Below are positions 36,975-45,142 of a DNA stretch of 64,000 nt, in pieces. The DNA is from Akkermansiaceae bacterium UBA2381. Its GTDB lineage: Bacteria > Verrucomicrobiota > Verrucomicrobiia > Verrucomicrobiales > DEV007. Made by a program: the position numbers and the translations under genes. Position 1 is the first letter of the stretch; each line of letters opens with the position of its first letter. Below the pieces are notes generated by a model. That model did not search any database. It was given only the letters and a program-made list of their open reading frames with translations, and was not told the origin of the DNA. The stretch spans positions 8,925 to 72,924 of the forward strand of contig DDSV01000022.1 of assembly GCA_002344215.1 (NCBI GenBank), written 5' to 3'.

Positions 36975-37026
36975 GCCTTATAAGGCTTGCTATTCCACTC
37001 AAAACAAGCTTATTTTGCCTGAAATA
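36975..37026. promoter_or_regulatory. Probable hipBA operator palindromes
   Basis: A perfect 12-base palindrome GCCTTATAAGGC (36975-36986) is followed by a larger one, with arms TATTCC...CAAAA and TTTTG...GAAATA around AAGCTT (36991-37026). Both sit just before the hipB start at 37036. HipB-type antitoxins bind palindromes in their own promoter; the E. coli site differs in sequence, so this is inference from position and symmetry. Confidence 0.5.
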
Positions 37027-37035
37027 GAACTCACT

Positions 37036-37365
37036 ATGGGTCGTAAATCGACAGCGCTTCTACCGAAACACACCCGGATGATGTCCGAGGTGGGGGAGAA
37101 CCTGCGCCTCGCCCGCCTCCGGCGCCGCCTCAGTGCCCAGCAGGTGGCGGACCGCGCCGGGATCAGTCGATCGACCCTGCAAAGCCTTGAGAATGGCTCC
37201 TCCAGCGTCGCGACCGGCAACCTGCTTCAGGTGCTGGTGGTGTTGGGATTGGAAAAGGACTTCCTTGCGCTTGCCGCGGCCGATCCGCTGGGTCGCAAGC
37301 TGGAGGATGCCCGCCTCACGGAAACCCGTCAGCGGGCACCGAAGCGGAGGAAGGAGGAGTCGTGA
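37036..37365 (+). CDS. hipB: HipB-like antitoxin, XRE-family HTH
   Basis: The 109-residue product has an XRE helix-turn-helix: GENLRLARLRRRLSAQQVAD, RAGISRSTLQSLENGSSSVA, then LLQVLVVLGLEKDFLALA, as in HipB. It binds DNA and neutralises the HipA kinase by complex formation. The ATG at 37036 is preferred because upstream palindromes look like its operator; an upstream extension (from 36925) would read through them. Its stop overlaps the hipA GTG by four bases (GTGA). Confidence 0.85.
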   Translation: MGRKSTALLPKHTRMMSEVGENLRLARLRRRLSAQQVADRAGISRSTLQSLENGSSSVATGNLLQVLVVLGLEKDFLALAAADPLGRKLEDARLTETRQRAPKRRKEES

Positions 37366-38630
37366 GCCGCGAAGTCGAGGTGTGGGGCGACTGGAGGGAG
37401 CTTGGTGGAGCGATCCGCATGGGCATCCTCCGTGCTTCCGAGGCCCGGGGCAAGGAGGTCTTCGCCTTCGAGTATGACCGCGAGTGGTTGCGGAGGGAGT
37501 CGTTCCGCGATCTCGATCCGGACCTCCAGCTCTACGAGGGTCCCCAGTACCTTGACACCGGGGATCGCCCGAACTTCGGTCTGTTTCTGGATTCGTCTCC
37601 GGACCGATGGGGACGCTTAATCATGCGGCGGAGGGAGGCGATGCGGGCACGGGGCGAAGGTCGACCGGAGAAGCGATTGCAAGAGATCGATTTCCTGCTG
37701 GGTGTCCACGACGAGCAGAGGGTGGGAGGCATGCGCTTCCGCGAGACGCGCAGGGGGAACGCGTGGCAATGTGACGACTCGACCATGGTCACTCCGCCCT
37801 GGACATCCCTCCGCGAACTGGAGCACGCGAGCTGGCAACTACAGCGGGATGATGCCGAAGAGGATCCCCAGTACCGCGAATGGCTGAGCCTACTCATGGC
37901 TCCGGGTTCTTCGCTCGGTGGAGCTCGTCCAAAGGCCGGAGTCCGGGATCAGCAGGGTGAGCTCTGGATCGCCAAGTTCCCCGGCCGCAATGATGAGCGC
38001 GACATGGGTGCCTGGGAGATGGTGGCGCACCGTTTGGCAAAGCTGGCGGGGCTGGAGGTGGCCGAGGCCCGTCTCGAACAATTCGGAGGCCGACAGCACA
38101 CCTACCTGGTGCGACGCTTCGACCGCTTTCCAGGAACACGGGGAGCAGAGAGAATTCACTTTGCCTCGGCGATGACCCTGCTCGGCTACAATGACGGCGC
38201 GGACCATTCGGGAGGAGTAAGCTACCTCGAGTTGGCGGAACTTCTTATCCGGCAAGGTGCCGAATCGGATCAGGATCTTCGGGAGCTGTGGCGCCGCATC
38301 GTCTTCTCCATCGCGATCCGGAATACCGACGACCACCTTCGCAACCACGGCTTCCTGCTCACCCCGGGAGGATGGAGACTTTCGCCGGCATTCGACCTCA
38401 ATGCGGATCCGGATGGTCAGGGGCTGAGCTTGAACATCACGGAAACCGACAACTCCCTCGACTTCGAAGTGGCCCGGGAAGTGGCGGAGTACTTTCGTCT
38501 CGAACCACGGGACACGGACCGGGTCCTCGGTGAAGTGAAGCAGGCGGTCGCAAGGTGGCGGGAAACGGCAAGTGAGCTCGGGATCAGTCGATCCGAGCAG
38601 GAGTCGATGGAAGTCGCCTTCAGGAGTTGA
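37362..38630 (+). CDS. hipA: HipA-like serine/threonine kinase toxin
   Basis: The 422-residue toxin of the pair has an N-terminal domain with FGLFLDSSPDRWGRLIM, the nucleotide loop GSSLGGARPKAGV, the activation/ATP-lysine strand LWIAKFPGRNDE, the catalytic IRNTDDHLRNHGFL (Asp and Asn) and LSPAFDLNADP (metal Asp). Length is full and all kinase motifs are present, so it looks active. HipA kinases phosphorylate glutamyl-tRNA synthetase or related targets and can cause growth arrest. The GTG start overlaps the hipB stop. Confidence 0.9.
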   Translation: MSREVEVWGDWRELGGAIRMGILRASEARGKEVFAFEYDREWLRRESFRDLDPDLQLYEGPQYLDTGDRPNFGLFLDSSPDRWGRLIMRRREAMRARGEGRPEKRLQEIDFLLGVHDEQRVGGMRFRETRRGNAWQCDDSTMVTPPWTSLRELEHASWQLQRDDAEEDPQYREWLSLLMAPGSSLGGARPKAGVRDQQGELWIAKFPGRNDERDMGAWEMVAHRLAKLAGLEVAEARLEQFGGRQHTYLVRRFDRFPGTRGAERIHFASAMTLLGYNDGADHSGGVSYLELAELLIRQGAESDQDLRELWRRIVFSIAIRNTDDHLRNHGFLLTPGGWRLSPAFDLNADPDGQGLSLNITETDNSLDFEVAREVAEYFRLEPRDTDRVLGEVKQAVARWRETASELGISRSEQESMEVAFRS

Positions 38631-38731
38631 GTCCTCGATTTAGCACTGCCGGCCCCGTGAGTCTTCCTGCGGTGGCTGACGGCACGCCCGCGATTCGTGA
38701 CCGACTACCAAATCAACTACAAGACCAGCTA

Positions 38732-38746
38732 CCACAATTTTTGTGG
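38732..38746. terminator. Short perfect stem after hipA
   Basis: CCACAA (38732-38737) pairs with TTGTGG (38741-38746) around TTT, about 100 bases past the hipA stop. It may end the hipBA transcript, or lie in the leader of the next gene. Confidence 0.3.
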
Positions 38747-38802
38747 CAACTTCCAAAAATTCAGGAACCCTCGAAAAGTATGGGGACAACACCCGACTTA
38801 TC

Positions 38803-40314
38803 ATGAAGGAGGACCACAGTTTTGGAGATGCCGTTGCCGCTATCGCGGCACTCTCGGGGACAACCAAAGTTCAGGCGGCAGTGCAGGCCGCGAACCTCCT
38901 GGCCGCTTTGACAGGACCGCGAGGTGGTCTCGTCTGTCTCGGAGAAGAGGTTCAGCCGATCGGAGCGAGCATGATAAGCGTCGGTGGCGACTCCCCGCAG
39001 CAGGCGCGATTGACGGAGTTGTTGGTCAGTCCGCTGCGATTCCTCCAGGAAGACCTCATCGACTACTCGCGCCGGGTCGAGCCAAAGTTGCGGGATCGCC
39101 TCGCCACCTCACTGGCCGATCCCCACCACAAGGAGTATGGGCATCGCCGAGCCGTGGTCGAGTCGGATCTTCCCGAGGCGGAGCAGAAGCATGCGACCCG
39201 GCAGGCCGGAAAGTCGACGCAGATGGTTTCCACCTGTCATCCCGTCGATCGCTACGAAGAGCACCTCCGCAGTTATGGGAGGACACAGGAGCAACGAGAG
39301 ACCGCCGCATACTTCGCAGCTGAAAGTGCTTTCGCCAAGGTCGACTACGAGACGATGCTCGAATACAACGAGGCGCGCTGTCTACGCGAACCGCTCGTGC
39401 TGCTGGAGAACCCGGACTCGCAGGTGCTTCTCCGGGGAATGGACCAGGTCGATCGCCAATCGCCGCTGGTCCTGGACTCGAACGGATGCCTCCTCGCCGG
39501 CGTCTTTGGAAAGCCTCTTCACAAGGCCGCCGAGGTCATCGAGGGACTGCTGTCCGGTCGGCGCACCCGGGCCGTGAGCGGAGGTGGCGGAACTCCGGGG
39601 CGTGGCATCCTGTTCTCGATCACCAATCGCCATCGACTCGCCCGGTGGATGAACGACCACGAAGAGTGCCGTCACCTGTCCCGGGCACTGCTGGTAGACC
39701 CTACCCTCCGGGAGGAAGACGAGGAAAACCCGTGCGAAGTAGAGGAGATCCGGGAGGGCTATGCCCGTTTCAGAAAAATCGTGGAGAATGTGCTGCGTCT
39801 GCGACGATTCGACGCACCCGGAATTTGTCCCATCCTCGAACGTGAGACCGCCGAGCGGTTCTTTCATGAGCAGCGCAAGTTCCAGGCGCAGATCGACGAG
39901 GTGGAGCTACGCCTGAAACCCTATGCGGCACATTTCGTCCATCTTCCCGCCACCATGCTGTGGTCCCTCAAGCAACTCTGCCACCCTCGCGAATATAGGG
40001 AACTCATTCCAAGCGCGATCCATTTGGCCGAAGCGGCGATGAAAACTCATCTCCAGCTCGTGAAGAATTGCCTCGCCGCCGGCGCGCGGCAGTCCATCGA
40101 AGATGAAGGCCTACGCATGCTCCGCAAGATCTACAAAATTGAACCCTGCCGGGTTCGCCAGCTTCAGCGAACCTATGACCTCCAGCGGCAGTCTCATCTC
40201 CTGCCCGTGCTGGAGCACCTGATCGAGACGAACCGGGTGCGACAGGCCGAAAAGGGGGTGCTTCACGTCACCGAACTGGGGCGCACCGAGTTGGCAAATC
40301 TGGGAGCGAATTAA
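38803..40314 (+). CDS. DUF3987-like protein of a mobile element
   Basis: The product (503 residues from the ATG at 38803; a GTG at 38743 would add 20 and overlap the stem) has a DUF3987-like layout. An N-terminal helical AAVQAANLLAALTGPRGGLV part and a central LENPDSQVLLRGMDQVDRQS are followed by FSITNRHRLARWMNDHEEC and RHLSRALLVDPTLREEDEE, then a helical C-terminus. DUF3987 proteins are often primase/helicase-like factors of mobile elements, but I see no clean Walker A loop here. The family call is a judgement from overall pattern. Confidence 0.4.
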   Translation: MKEDHSFGDAVAAIAALSGTTKVQAAVQAANLLAALTGPRGGLVCLGEEVQPIGASMISVGGDSPQQARLTELLVSPLRFLQEDLIDYSRRVEPKLRDRLATSLADPHHKEYGHRRAVVESDLPEAEQKHATRQAGKSTQMVSTCHPVDRYEEHLRSYGRTQEQRETAAYFAAESAFAKVDYETMLEYNEARCLREPLVLLENPDSQVLLRGMDQVDRQSPLVLDSNGCLLAGVFGKPLHKAAEVIEGLLSGRRTRAVSGGGGTPGRGILFSITNRHRLARWMNDHEECRHLSRALLVDPTLREEDEENPCEVEEIREGYARFRKIVENVLRLRRFDAPGICPILERETAERFFHEQRKFQAQIDEVELRLKPYAAHFVHLPATMLWSLKQLCHPREYRELIPSAIHLAEAAMKTHLQLVKNCLAAGARQSIEDEGLRMLRKIYKIEPCRVRQLQRTYDLQRQSHLLPVLEHLIETNRVRQAEKGVLHVTELGRTELANLGAN

Positions 40315-40979
40315 CGAGATCATGTCGCTCCTGAGTGTCAGGGCCGACGACTGTTTCCCGCAATGTCCGAACTGACAAATCCGACCGAATCGGTGTGGTA
40401 GGGGTCGGTGGTCGACGCCAGCCAAGCTGACGTTGGACTCGACCCCACCGAAATCGCTGCCTTCGTCGCGGATTCATCGCCCGCACACCAGGCTCTCCGT
40501 CGAATTGCTGCAGATCGCAGCCCATTTGCTGCGAATAGACGCAGTGAGAGAGCCCCGAGGAATTTAGGAATCCTCGCGATATTCGACGATCGCTGGGAGT
40601 TCTCCTTTGTTTGAAAAAATCACTGACAAACTGACACGCTCGGCCGAGCCGCCTCGCCCTCTCCCGCCCACTTGGTTCCCATCCCCGATCGATCGTTCGC
40701 AGCAGAAGTTCCCGATGGAAAGTCGCGCCGGCATTCGCCGTCTCCGTTCCTCACTCGAGCAACCCGGAGATCAGCTGTTTCGATTAATCCAGTCCTGATA
40801 GTTCAAGTCAGGCTTGATCTATTCACTCCATTCGAATCAACCGGCTTGTAAAGATTGCATGAGCGACCAACCGAGGAGTTGGAGGCCATGCTCTGATGGT
40901 TTCAGGGCACCCCGTTTTTCGGTCGGCTAGAGCAATTCTCGCTGGCGAAAATGAAAAGTCGGGGAACACTCGGAAATGG
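40315..40979. other. Non-coding gap of 665 bases in the island
   Basis: No confident gene. A bulged stem around 40398-40450 pairs GTCGA...CCA with TGG...TCGAC, enclosed by CGGTG...GGGGTCG and CGACCCCACCG. It resembles the structured stretches near the rep gene but shares no clear sequence with them. Two short plus-strand frames (40408-40614 and 40607-40798) have no recognisable content. Confidence 0.4.
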
Positions 40980-42380
40980 ATGAGCACCCCGATCGAGATC
41001 CCGAACTTCCTCGCTCCCGATGAGTCGGTGCGGGGCATCGAGGCGTTCCGCATCCTGGGCATCTTCGAACTCGTCGATCGGTTTGCGAATGAGTACCAGG
41101 TCGAGCACGAGATCGCCTTCGCCTCCCTGCTGGCCGGGTTCGGTCATTCGATCGGAGGCGCCTTCGAGATCGACAGCGCCCTCGGGAAGATCCGGCCACC
41201 GTTCTCGCTGCTTCTGGTGACTCCCGAGACCGACGCGATCTGGTCCCGGATTCCGACCCGATTCCTCGTCGATGACTTCGAGGGTACGATGCGGGCGTTC
41301 TCCCGGGTGAACCTCCCGCGGAACAAGAAGCCCGACAATGACACAGAGGTAGAGCCCAGCCATCCCGACGCGGACGGATTAGCCCAAACGGTGGAAACGG
41401 CAAAGTCGGTCTACGCGGACAAGGTCGCGGAGCGGATCACCACCTCCTCTCTCGCCGCACCTTTCCTGCGGGAACCCTTCGATCACCATGTCCTTCTCGC
41501 TGCGCCCCCCACGGGCTTGAGTCGCGCGCTCCGCCAGCTGTCCTCCGACGAGAGGTTCCGACTGGAGCAGGCCCTGTGTTCGAGCACGCCGGTGCCACCG
41601 AGGACCGGGGAGGTATCTGGCGGGGCGCCTTCCTTCTTCTGGCAAGTGGATCGTTGCGAGGCCCGTCGGTTCATCGAACAGAATCCCTGGTTCGCCGGGA
41701 TGCCATTCCTGATGCTGGAGTCGGCTACGCCGGGAGTCGTGAAGCTCGGGGTGGAGGGCAACTCCGCCGCCGATATCCACCGCCGGTGCTTCGAACTCTT
41801 CGTGATGCGTCATTGTGCCATGCGACGTCCGACCACCTTCTCCGTTCGTGACGACGCCACCTTCCGGCCCTTGCGCAAGTTTCTCACGAAGGCCCAGGCC
41901 TGGGAGACAAAGTTCGAGACACCGTCTCTTGCCCGCCCGGCCCGCGCTGCGGAACACGCCCTTCGCTTCGCTCTTCTGTTCACCATTCTCGACAAGAAGC
42001 CGGAGCCCGATGAGGCGGCCGTCTTCATGGGGCTTGAGCTGGCGAAGCGACTTTATATCCGGCACCTGAAAACACTGACGAAGTTTCTGTCGATTGCCCC
42101 GAGCGAGGTTCCGGACACGGAGGGATTATCGGACCTGGAGAGGAGAGTCTACTTCCGTGTCTGCGAGCGCCCGGGTCTCAGTCCGTCGAAGTTGGGCCGG
42201 TCCTTTCAGCGCATGAGGAAAACGGAAAGGAACCAGCTGCTCGCGACCCTGATGGGAAGACGATTGGTGGCGCTGAGGGACGGTGGGCTATATCAGGCGG
42301 GAACCCAGCAGGAGCAACCTGAACAAGAGCGGAGAAATCCTGATTTTTTAGGTTCTGAGGCCGGAATTTTGGTCGTTTGA
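40980..42380 (+). CDS. DUF3987-like protein, second copy-type
   Basis: The product (466 residues from the ATG at 40980) shows IAFASLLAGFGHSIGGAFEI near the start and ends its core with AAEHALRFALLFTILDKKPE and FMGLELAKRLYIRHLKTL. These match the start and the helical end of DUF3987 proteins. The Walker A loop expected after the first part is missing; there is VTPETDAIWSRIPTRF instead. It may be an inactive or structural partner of the gene at 38803. The start is taken after an upstream non-homologous extension. Confidence 0.4.
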   Translation: MSTPIEIPNFLAPDESVRGIEAFRILGIFELVDRFANEYQVEHEIAFASLLAGFGHSIGGAFEIDSALGKIRPPFSLLLVTPETDAIWSRIPTRFLVDDFEGTMRAFSRVNLPRNKKPDNDTEVEPSHPDADGLAQTVETAKSVYADKVAERITTSSLAAPFLREPFDHHVLLAAPPTGLSRALRQLSSDERFRLEQALCSSTPVPPRTGEVSGGAPSFFWQVDRCEARRFIEQNPWFAGMPFLMLESATPGVVKLGVEGNSAADIHRRCFELFVMRHCAMRRPTTFSVRDDATFRPLRKFLTKAQAWETKFETPSLARPARAAEHALRFALLFTILDKKPEPDEAAVFMGLELAKRLYIRHLKTLTKFLSIAPSEVPDTEGLSDLERRVYFRVCERPGLSPSKLGRSFQRMRKTERNQLLATLMGRRLVALRDGGLYQAGTQQEQPEQERRNPDFLGSEAGILVV

Positions 42381-42419
42381 ATTATCTTGTTTTGCAGATT
42401 TATGAGGAAGCCATGCCGT

Positions 42420-42689
42420 ATGAAAAGTAAGCCATTCGACTGCGTGAAATCGTCGCACGAATGGGAAATCAACCACCTTTTAGAGGGTGTAAGGGAACAT
42501 TTTGACGGTCCAATCTATCGGAGTGAAGAGGACCTCGAAGCCATCCGGAATTCCGACGCGCCGACCATCGCCGTAGCAGCCGAAGATGAATCGATGATCG
42601 GTTGCGTGCCACGGGAAGCGTTTTTGAAAAATGGAGCGAGCACGAAGGCAGACGACATTTGGAATCTTATGTTTATGCCGCCGAAGTAG
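42420..42689 (+). CDS. Small hypothetical protein
   Basis: The 89-residue product reads MKSKPFDCVKSSHEWEINHL, then SEEDLEAIRNSDAPTIAVAA, and is acidic overall. The opening KPFDCV resembles small proteins often found beside toxin genes, but no partner is next to it, so I do not name it an antitoxin. It starts 39 bases after the DUF3987-like gene and may be co-transcribed. A TTG start at 42387 is possible. Confidence 0.45.
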   Translation: MKSKPFDCVKSSHEWEINHLLEGVREHFDGPIYRSEEDLEAIRNSDAPTIAVAAEDESMIGCVPREAFLKNGASTKADDIWNLMFMPPK

Positions 42690-42724
42690 AGAGGCATCCC
42701 AACCGTTCGTGTCAGACGGGGAGT

Positions 42725-43003
42725 CTATCGTTCCCCGGCAATTAGATCGTCGAGATCTGACTTAAGCTTCCTTACGGGAGGCAGCAGCATGCCCGGCTCC
42801 ACCCCGAGCTCGGCGGCGATCATCACGATCTCGTAGTCTTTGACCGAGCGGATCTGCATTTCTAGCTTTGCTATGGCAACGCGATCAAGAGAAAGCAATC
42901 CCGCCAGCTGGAGGCGGGCGGAGAGCTGTTCCTGGGTCAGCCCTTTTGCAGTCCGTTGAGCACGTACCTGAGGACCAATGCAGTTGCGGAAGCGTCGTGC
43001 CAT
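42725..43003 (-). CDS. XRE-family HTH regulator
   Basis: The 92-residue protein has an XRE helix-turn-helix, GPQVRAQRTAKGLTQEQLSA, followed by LDRVAIAKLEMQIRSVKDYE and IVMIAAELGVEP. Helix 3 is preceded by an insertion (RLQLAGLLSL). It diverges from the zinc-ribbon/Sel1 operon, with 101 bases between them full of GGGAAC/GTTCCC motifs, so it probably represses that operon and itself. Confidence 0.8.
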   Translation of the reverse strand: MARRFRNCIGPQVRAQRTAKGLTQEQLSARLQLAGLLSLDRVAIAKLEMQIRSVKDYEIVMIAAELGVEPGMLLPPVRKLKSDLDDLIAGER

Positions 43004-43006
43004 TCA

Positions 43007-43104
43007 AGTTCCCATTTGGGTACCCTTGACGTTGGCGCAAAAAGTGAGATCATGGGTTCCCGCAGGGGAACTTCCCCACAGGGAACATCCCCTTGGGGAA
43101 CAGG
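43007..43104. promoter_or_regulatory. Cluster of GTTCCC/GGGAAC palindromes in a divergent promoter region
   Basis: The gap between the HTH gene and the operon holds repeated GTTCCC and GGGAAC hexamers: one near 43009, an inverted pair GTTCCC-GCAG-GGGAAC near 43057-43072, then GGGGAACTTCCCC (a perfect 13-base palindrome), GGGAAC and CCCCTTGGGG with GGGGAAC up to 43100. The last lies about five bases before the operon start. This is a likely multi-site operator for the divergent HTH protein. Confidence 0.5.
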
Positions 43105-44202
43105 ATGAGTGCCGCCTATCACTTCAACTGCCCGTATTGTTTCCAGCGGATTTCGTCGGAGGAGAACGTCGATGGCCGACCGGTAGAATGTCCCTCCTGC
43201 TCGCGCCAGTTCGTCGCCACCCTCGTTCAGGAGCCGACCACGGTTTTCCTTGGGCCACCCAAGGTGCCCCCGCCATCACCTTCGCCCCGTATCTCGGGCA
43301 AACGGTCCCGGACCGCGTGTACCGGGTGGCTGTGGCCAGCCGTCGTGGGGGTGACAGCAATGATCTTTGTGGGCGGGATCCTGTTTTATGCTGCTGGCGG
43401 GCGTGAGAGCGGGACAGAGTCCTATTCTCGTGCCCTCAACTACCGCGATGGTGATGGTGTCGATCCTGATCCGACAGAAGCATTCCGCCAGTTTCTTGAA
43501 GCTGCCGAACAGGGAAATGCGGAAGCTCAGCTGGAAGTGGCCAAGGACTATCTCAACGACGAGGGAGCTGTCCCGGTCGACTTCGAAAAGGCCGTGGCGT
43601 GGTTGCAAAAATCCGAGGCGCAGGGGAACCTCGACGCCCGTTCCAACCTGGGGTGGTGTCTCGCCAAAGGCTACGGGGGCACGCGCGACCCAGTGAAAGC
43701 CGAGGCGCTGATGCGAGACGCAGCCGGGAAGGGAAACCTGCTGGCCATGAGCGGTCTGGCGCGCATCCACTCGGGGGACGTTGAGGGGTTTGAAGCGAAC
43801 CCGGAGGAGGCGTTCCGCTGGTATGGCACGGCGGCGGAGCTGGGAGATCGGGCGGGACAATACAACCTGGGACGCTCCTACCTGCATGGCGTCGGTACCC
43901 ACGTCGATCAAACCGAGGGCTGGGCCTGGATCGAACGGGCGGCGGAACAGGGTTTCGAGCCCGCCCTCGCAGACCTCCAGACGAGAGGCGATCAGGCGGC
44001 GCTCAACGAGCTGAAATATCGATTCCAGCAACAGGTCGAGGAAACCATGCGCTCCCGGCCGCAGGGAGCGAACCCGTTCTCAGGGAATCCTTACACCCAG
44101 AGGATGCCCCCACAATTTCAGGATGCGCAGGAGCGGGCCTACGAGGGGTTGCGCCAACAGGGCTATTCCGACGAAGTGCTCCGACAGCAGGGTTACCGGT
44201 GA
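43105..44202 (+). CDS. Zinc-ribbon, transmembrane, Sel1-repeat protein
   Basis: The 365-residue protein has a zinc ribbon at the start (Cys9, 12, 29 and 32 in NCPYC and VECPSCSRQF), a linker, and one transmembrane helix (about 75-93, VVGVTAMIFVGGILFYAAGG). Five or so Sel1-like repeats follow (YRDGDGVDPDPTEAFRQFLE, WLQKSEAQGNLDARSNLGWC and further). Sel1 repeats usually bind partner proteins. The topology suggests a cytoplasmic zinc ribbon and an outside Sel1 solenoid. It is the first gene of a tight operon with two GYF_2 membrane proteins. Confidence 0.75.
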   Translation: MSAAYHFNCPYCFQRISSEENVDGRPVECPSCSRQFVATLVQEPTTVFLGPPKVPPPSPSPRISGKRSRTACTGWLWPAVVGVTAMIFVGGILFYAAGGRESGTESYSRALNYRDGDGVDPDPTEAFRQFLEAAEQGNAEAQLEVAKDYLNDEGAVPVDFEKAVAWLQKSEAQGNLDARSNLGWCLAKGYGGTRDPVKAEALMRDAAGKGNLLAMSGLARIHSGDVEGFEANPEEAFRWYGTAAELGDRAGQYNLGRSYLHGVGTHVDQTEGWAWIERAAEQGFEPALADLQTRGDQAALNELKYRFQQQVEETMRSRPQGANPFSGNPYTQRMPPQFQDAQERAYEGLRQQGYSDEVLRQQGYR

Positions 44203-44222
44203 TTCTCGGAGCGACTGAGCAC

Positions 44223-45122
44223 ATGGACCGACCCACCGACTTCTACTATCTCAACGCGGAGCAACAGCCGGTCGGTCCGATGGGTCTCGAGAGTATCCGC
44301 AAGCTGGTGGACGTCGGGATTGTCGATGCCGGAGTCCAGGTCTGCCCGGCCGGTGAGCAAGAGTGGAAACCGCTGCCAGAGTGGGGTGAGCCTGCGACCG
44401 CCTCGGTCGGTCCGCCGCGAGTGCCGCCTCCGCCCCGCTCGCATCCCTCGGCATCCGTGGCCCGAGCGGCTGCTTCTTCACCGGTTCTCCCGGGCTGGTT
44501 TCCGCTTGCCTCGATGATCGCGGGGATCACGGCCATTCTAACGCTCTTTTCATCCATCCCCGTCCTTTCGATTCTCCTCGCTGCCCCCGCGCTCACCCTG
44601 GGAATCCTTGCCATCCGGCAGAACGTAATCCGAAACAATCCCTTCACCGTGACTGGTATCGTGACGTCCTCGGTGGCGCTGGTGGTCTCAATGGGCATTC
44701 TCCTGCTAGGTCACGGCGGTGGGTTCGTGGGCAACCCCGAGGCAGCCGCCATGGAGCGTGCTCTCACTCAGGGAATCGAGATCGGCCGGGACGCGGCGAA
44801 ACGCTTTCCGAACAACGCCACGAGCCAATCCCGCTTCATCGCCTCCGAACTCCAGAAGGTCGACACCCGGGGCTGCCCGCTCGAATTCAGGGTAGCCTAT
44901 CAGCGCAACGTCGAGGCCTGGGAAATCGCTGTTCCCTACTTCCAGGCCGACAATCCGCTGACCTCATTCCTCGAAGGAGTCTACGGAGGCCTCAATAACG
45001 ACTACTCGGGGATCGGCACTTCCAACTACCAGGCCCGGCTGGCGGCTCAGAACATTGACGAGACCTACCAACAACTCAAAATGACCGCCGTTGCCCTGGG
45101 GGCCGGCATTCCCGCGATGTAA
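44223..45122 (+). CDS. GYF_2-domain membrane protein
   Basis: The 299-residue product starts with a GYF_2 domain (FYYLNAEQQPVGPMGLES, then VGIVDAGVQVCPAGEQEWKP), a Pro-rich linker, and a DUF4190-like pair of hydrophobic helices (about 100-160, ITAILTLFSSIPVLSILLAA then FTVTGIVTSSVALVVSMGIL). A soluble part follows. GYF domains bind proline-rich peptides; Pro-rich linkers occur in both this and the next protein. A GTG at 44199 would give eight extra residues and overlap the upstream gene. It sits between the Sel1 gene and the second GYF_2 gene. Confidence 0.7.
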   Translation: MDRPTDFYYLNAEQQPVGPMGLESIRKLVDVGIVDAGVQVCPAGEQEWKPLPEWGEPATASVGPPRVPPPPRSHPSASVARAAASSPVLPGWFPLASMIAGITAILTLFSSIPVLSILLAAPALTLGILAIRQNVIRNNPFTVTGIVTSSVALVVSMGILLLGHGGGFVGNPEAAAMERALTQGIEIGRDAAKRFPNNATSQSRFIASELQKVDTRGCPLEFRVAYQRNVEAWEIAVPYFQADNPLTSFLEGVYGGLNNDYSGIGTSNYQARLAAQNIDETYQQLKMTAVALGAGIPAM

Positions 45123-45142
45123 GCACCAAACGTTGGAACCCA

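Larger units (their letters stand above)
36238..37035 (+). ncRNA. Hairpin-rich non-coding module, copy 2, plus hipBA leader
   Basis: About 800 bases have no credible gene. The shared motif (36336-36397) is followed by a long-range pairing, ACCACA and ACCTCC at 36385-36400 with GGAGGT and TGTGGT at 36537-36554. AGCTCCC also pairs with GGGGAGCT, and a perfect ACAACGTGG/CCACGTTGT hairpin spans 36505-36536. A larger stem, GGTGTGGT (36547-36554) with ACCACACC (36602-36609), encloses CGGGC/GCCCG. The overall design parallels copy 1. The last 60 bases hold palindromes listed separately as a likely hipBA operator. Confidence 0.4.

Noticed and set aside
34652..37035. Retron or diversity-generating retroelement with the structured module as its RNA
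   Set aside because: No reverse transcriptase gene is in the window, and the neighbouring genes are a replication initiator and a radical SAM protein.
40408..40798. Two small plus-strand frames in the gap before the second DUF3987-like gene
   Set aside because: No start context, no recognisable motif, and composition unlike the neighbouring genes.
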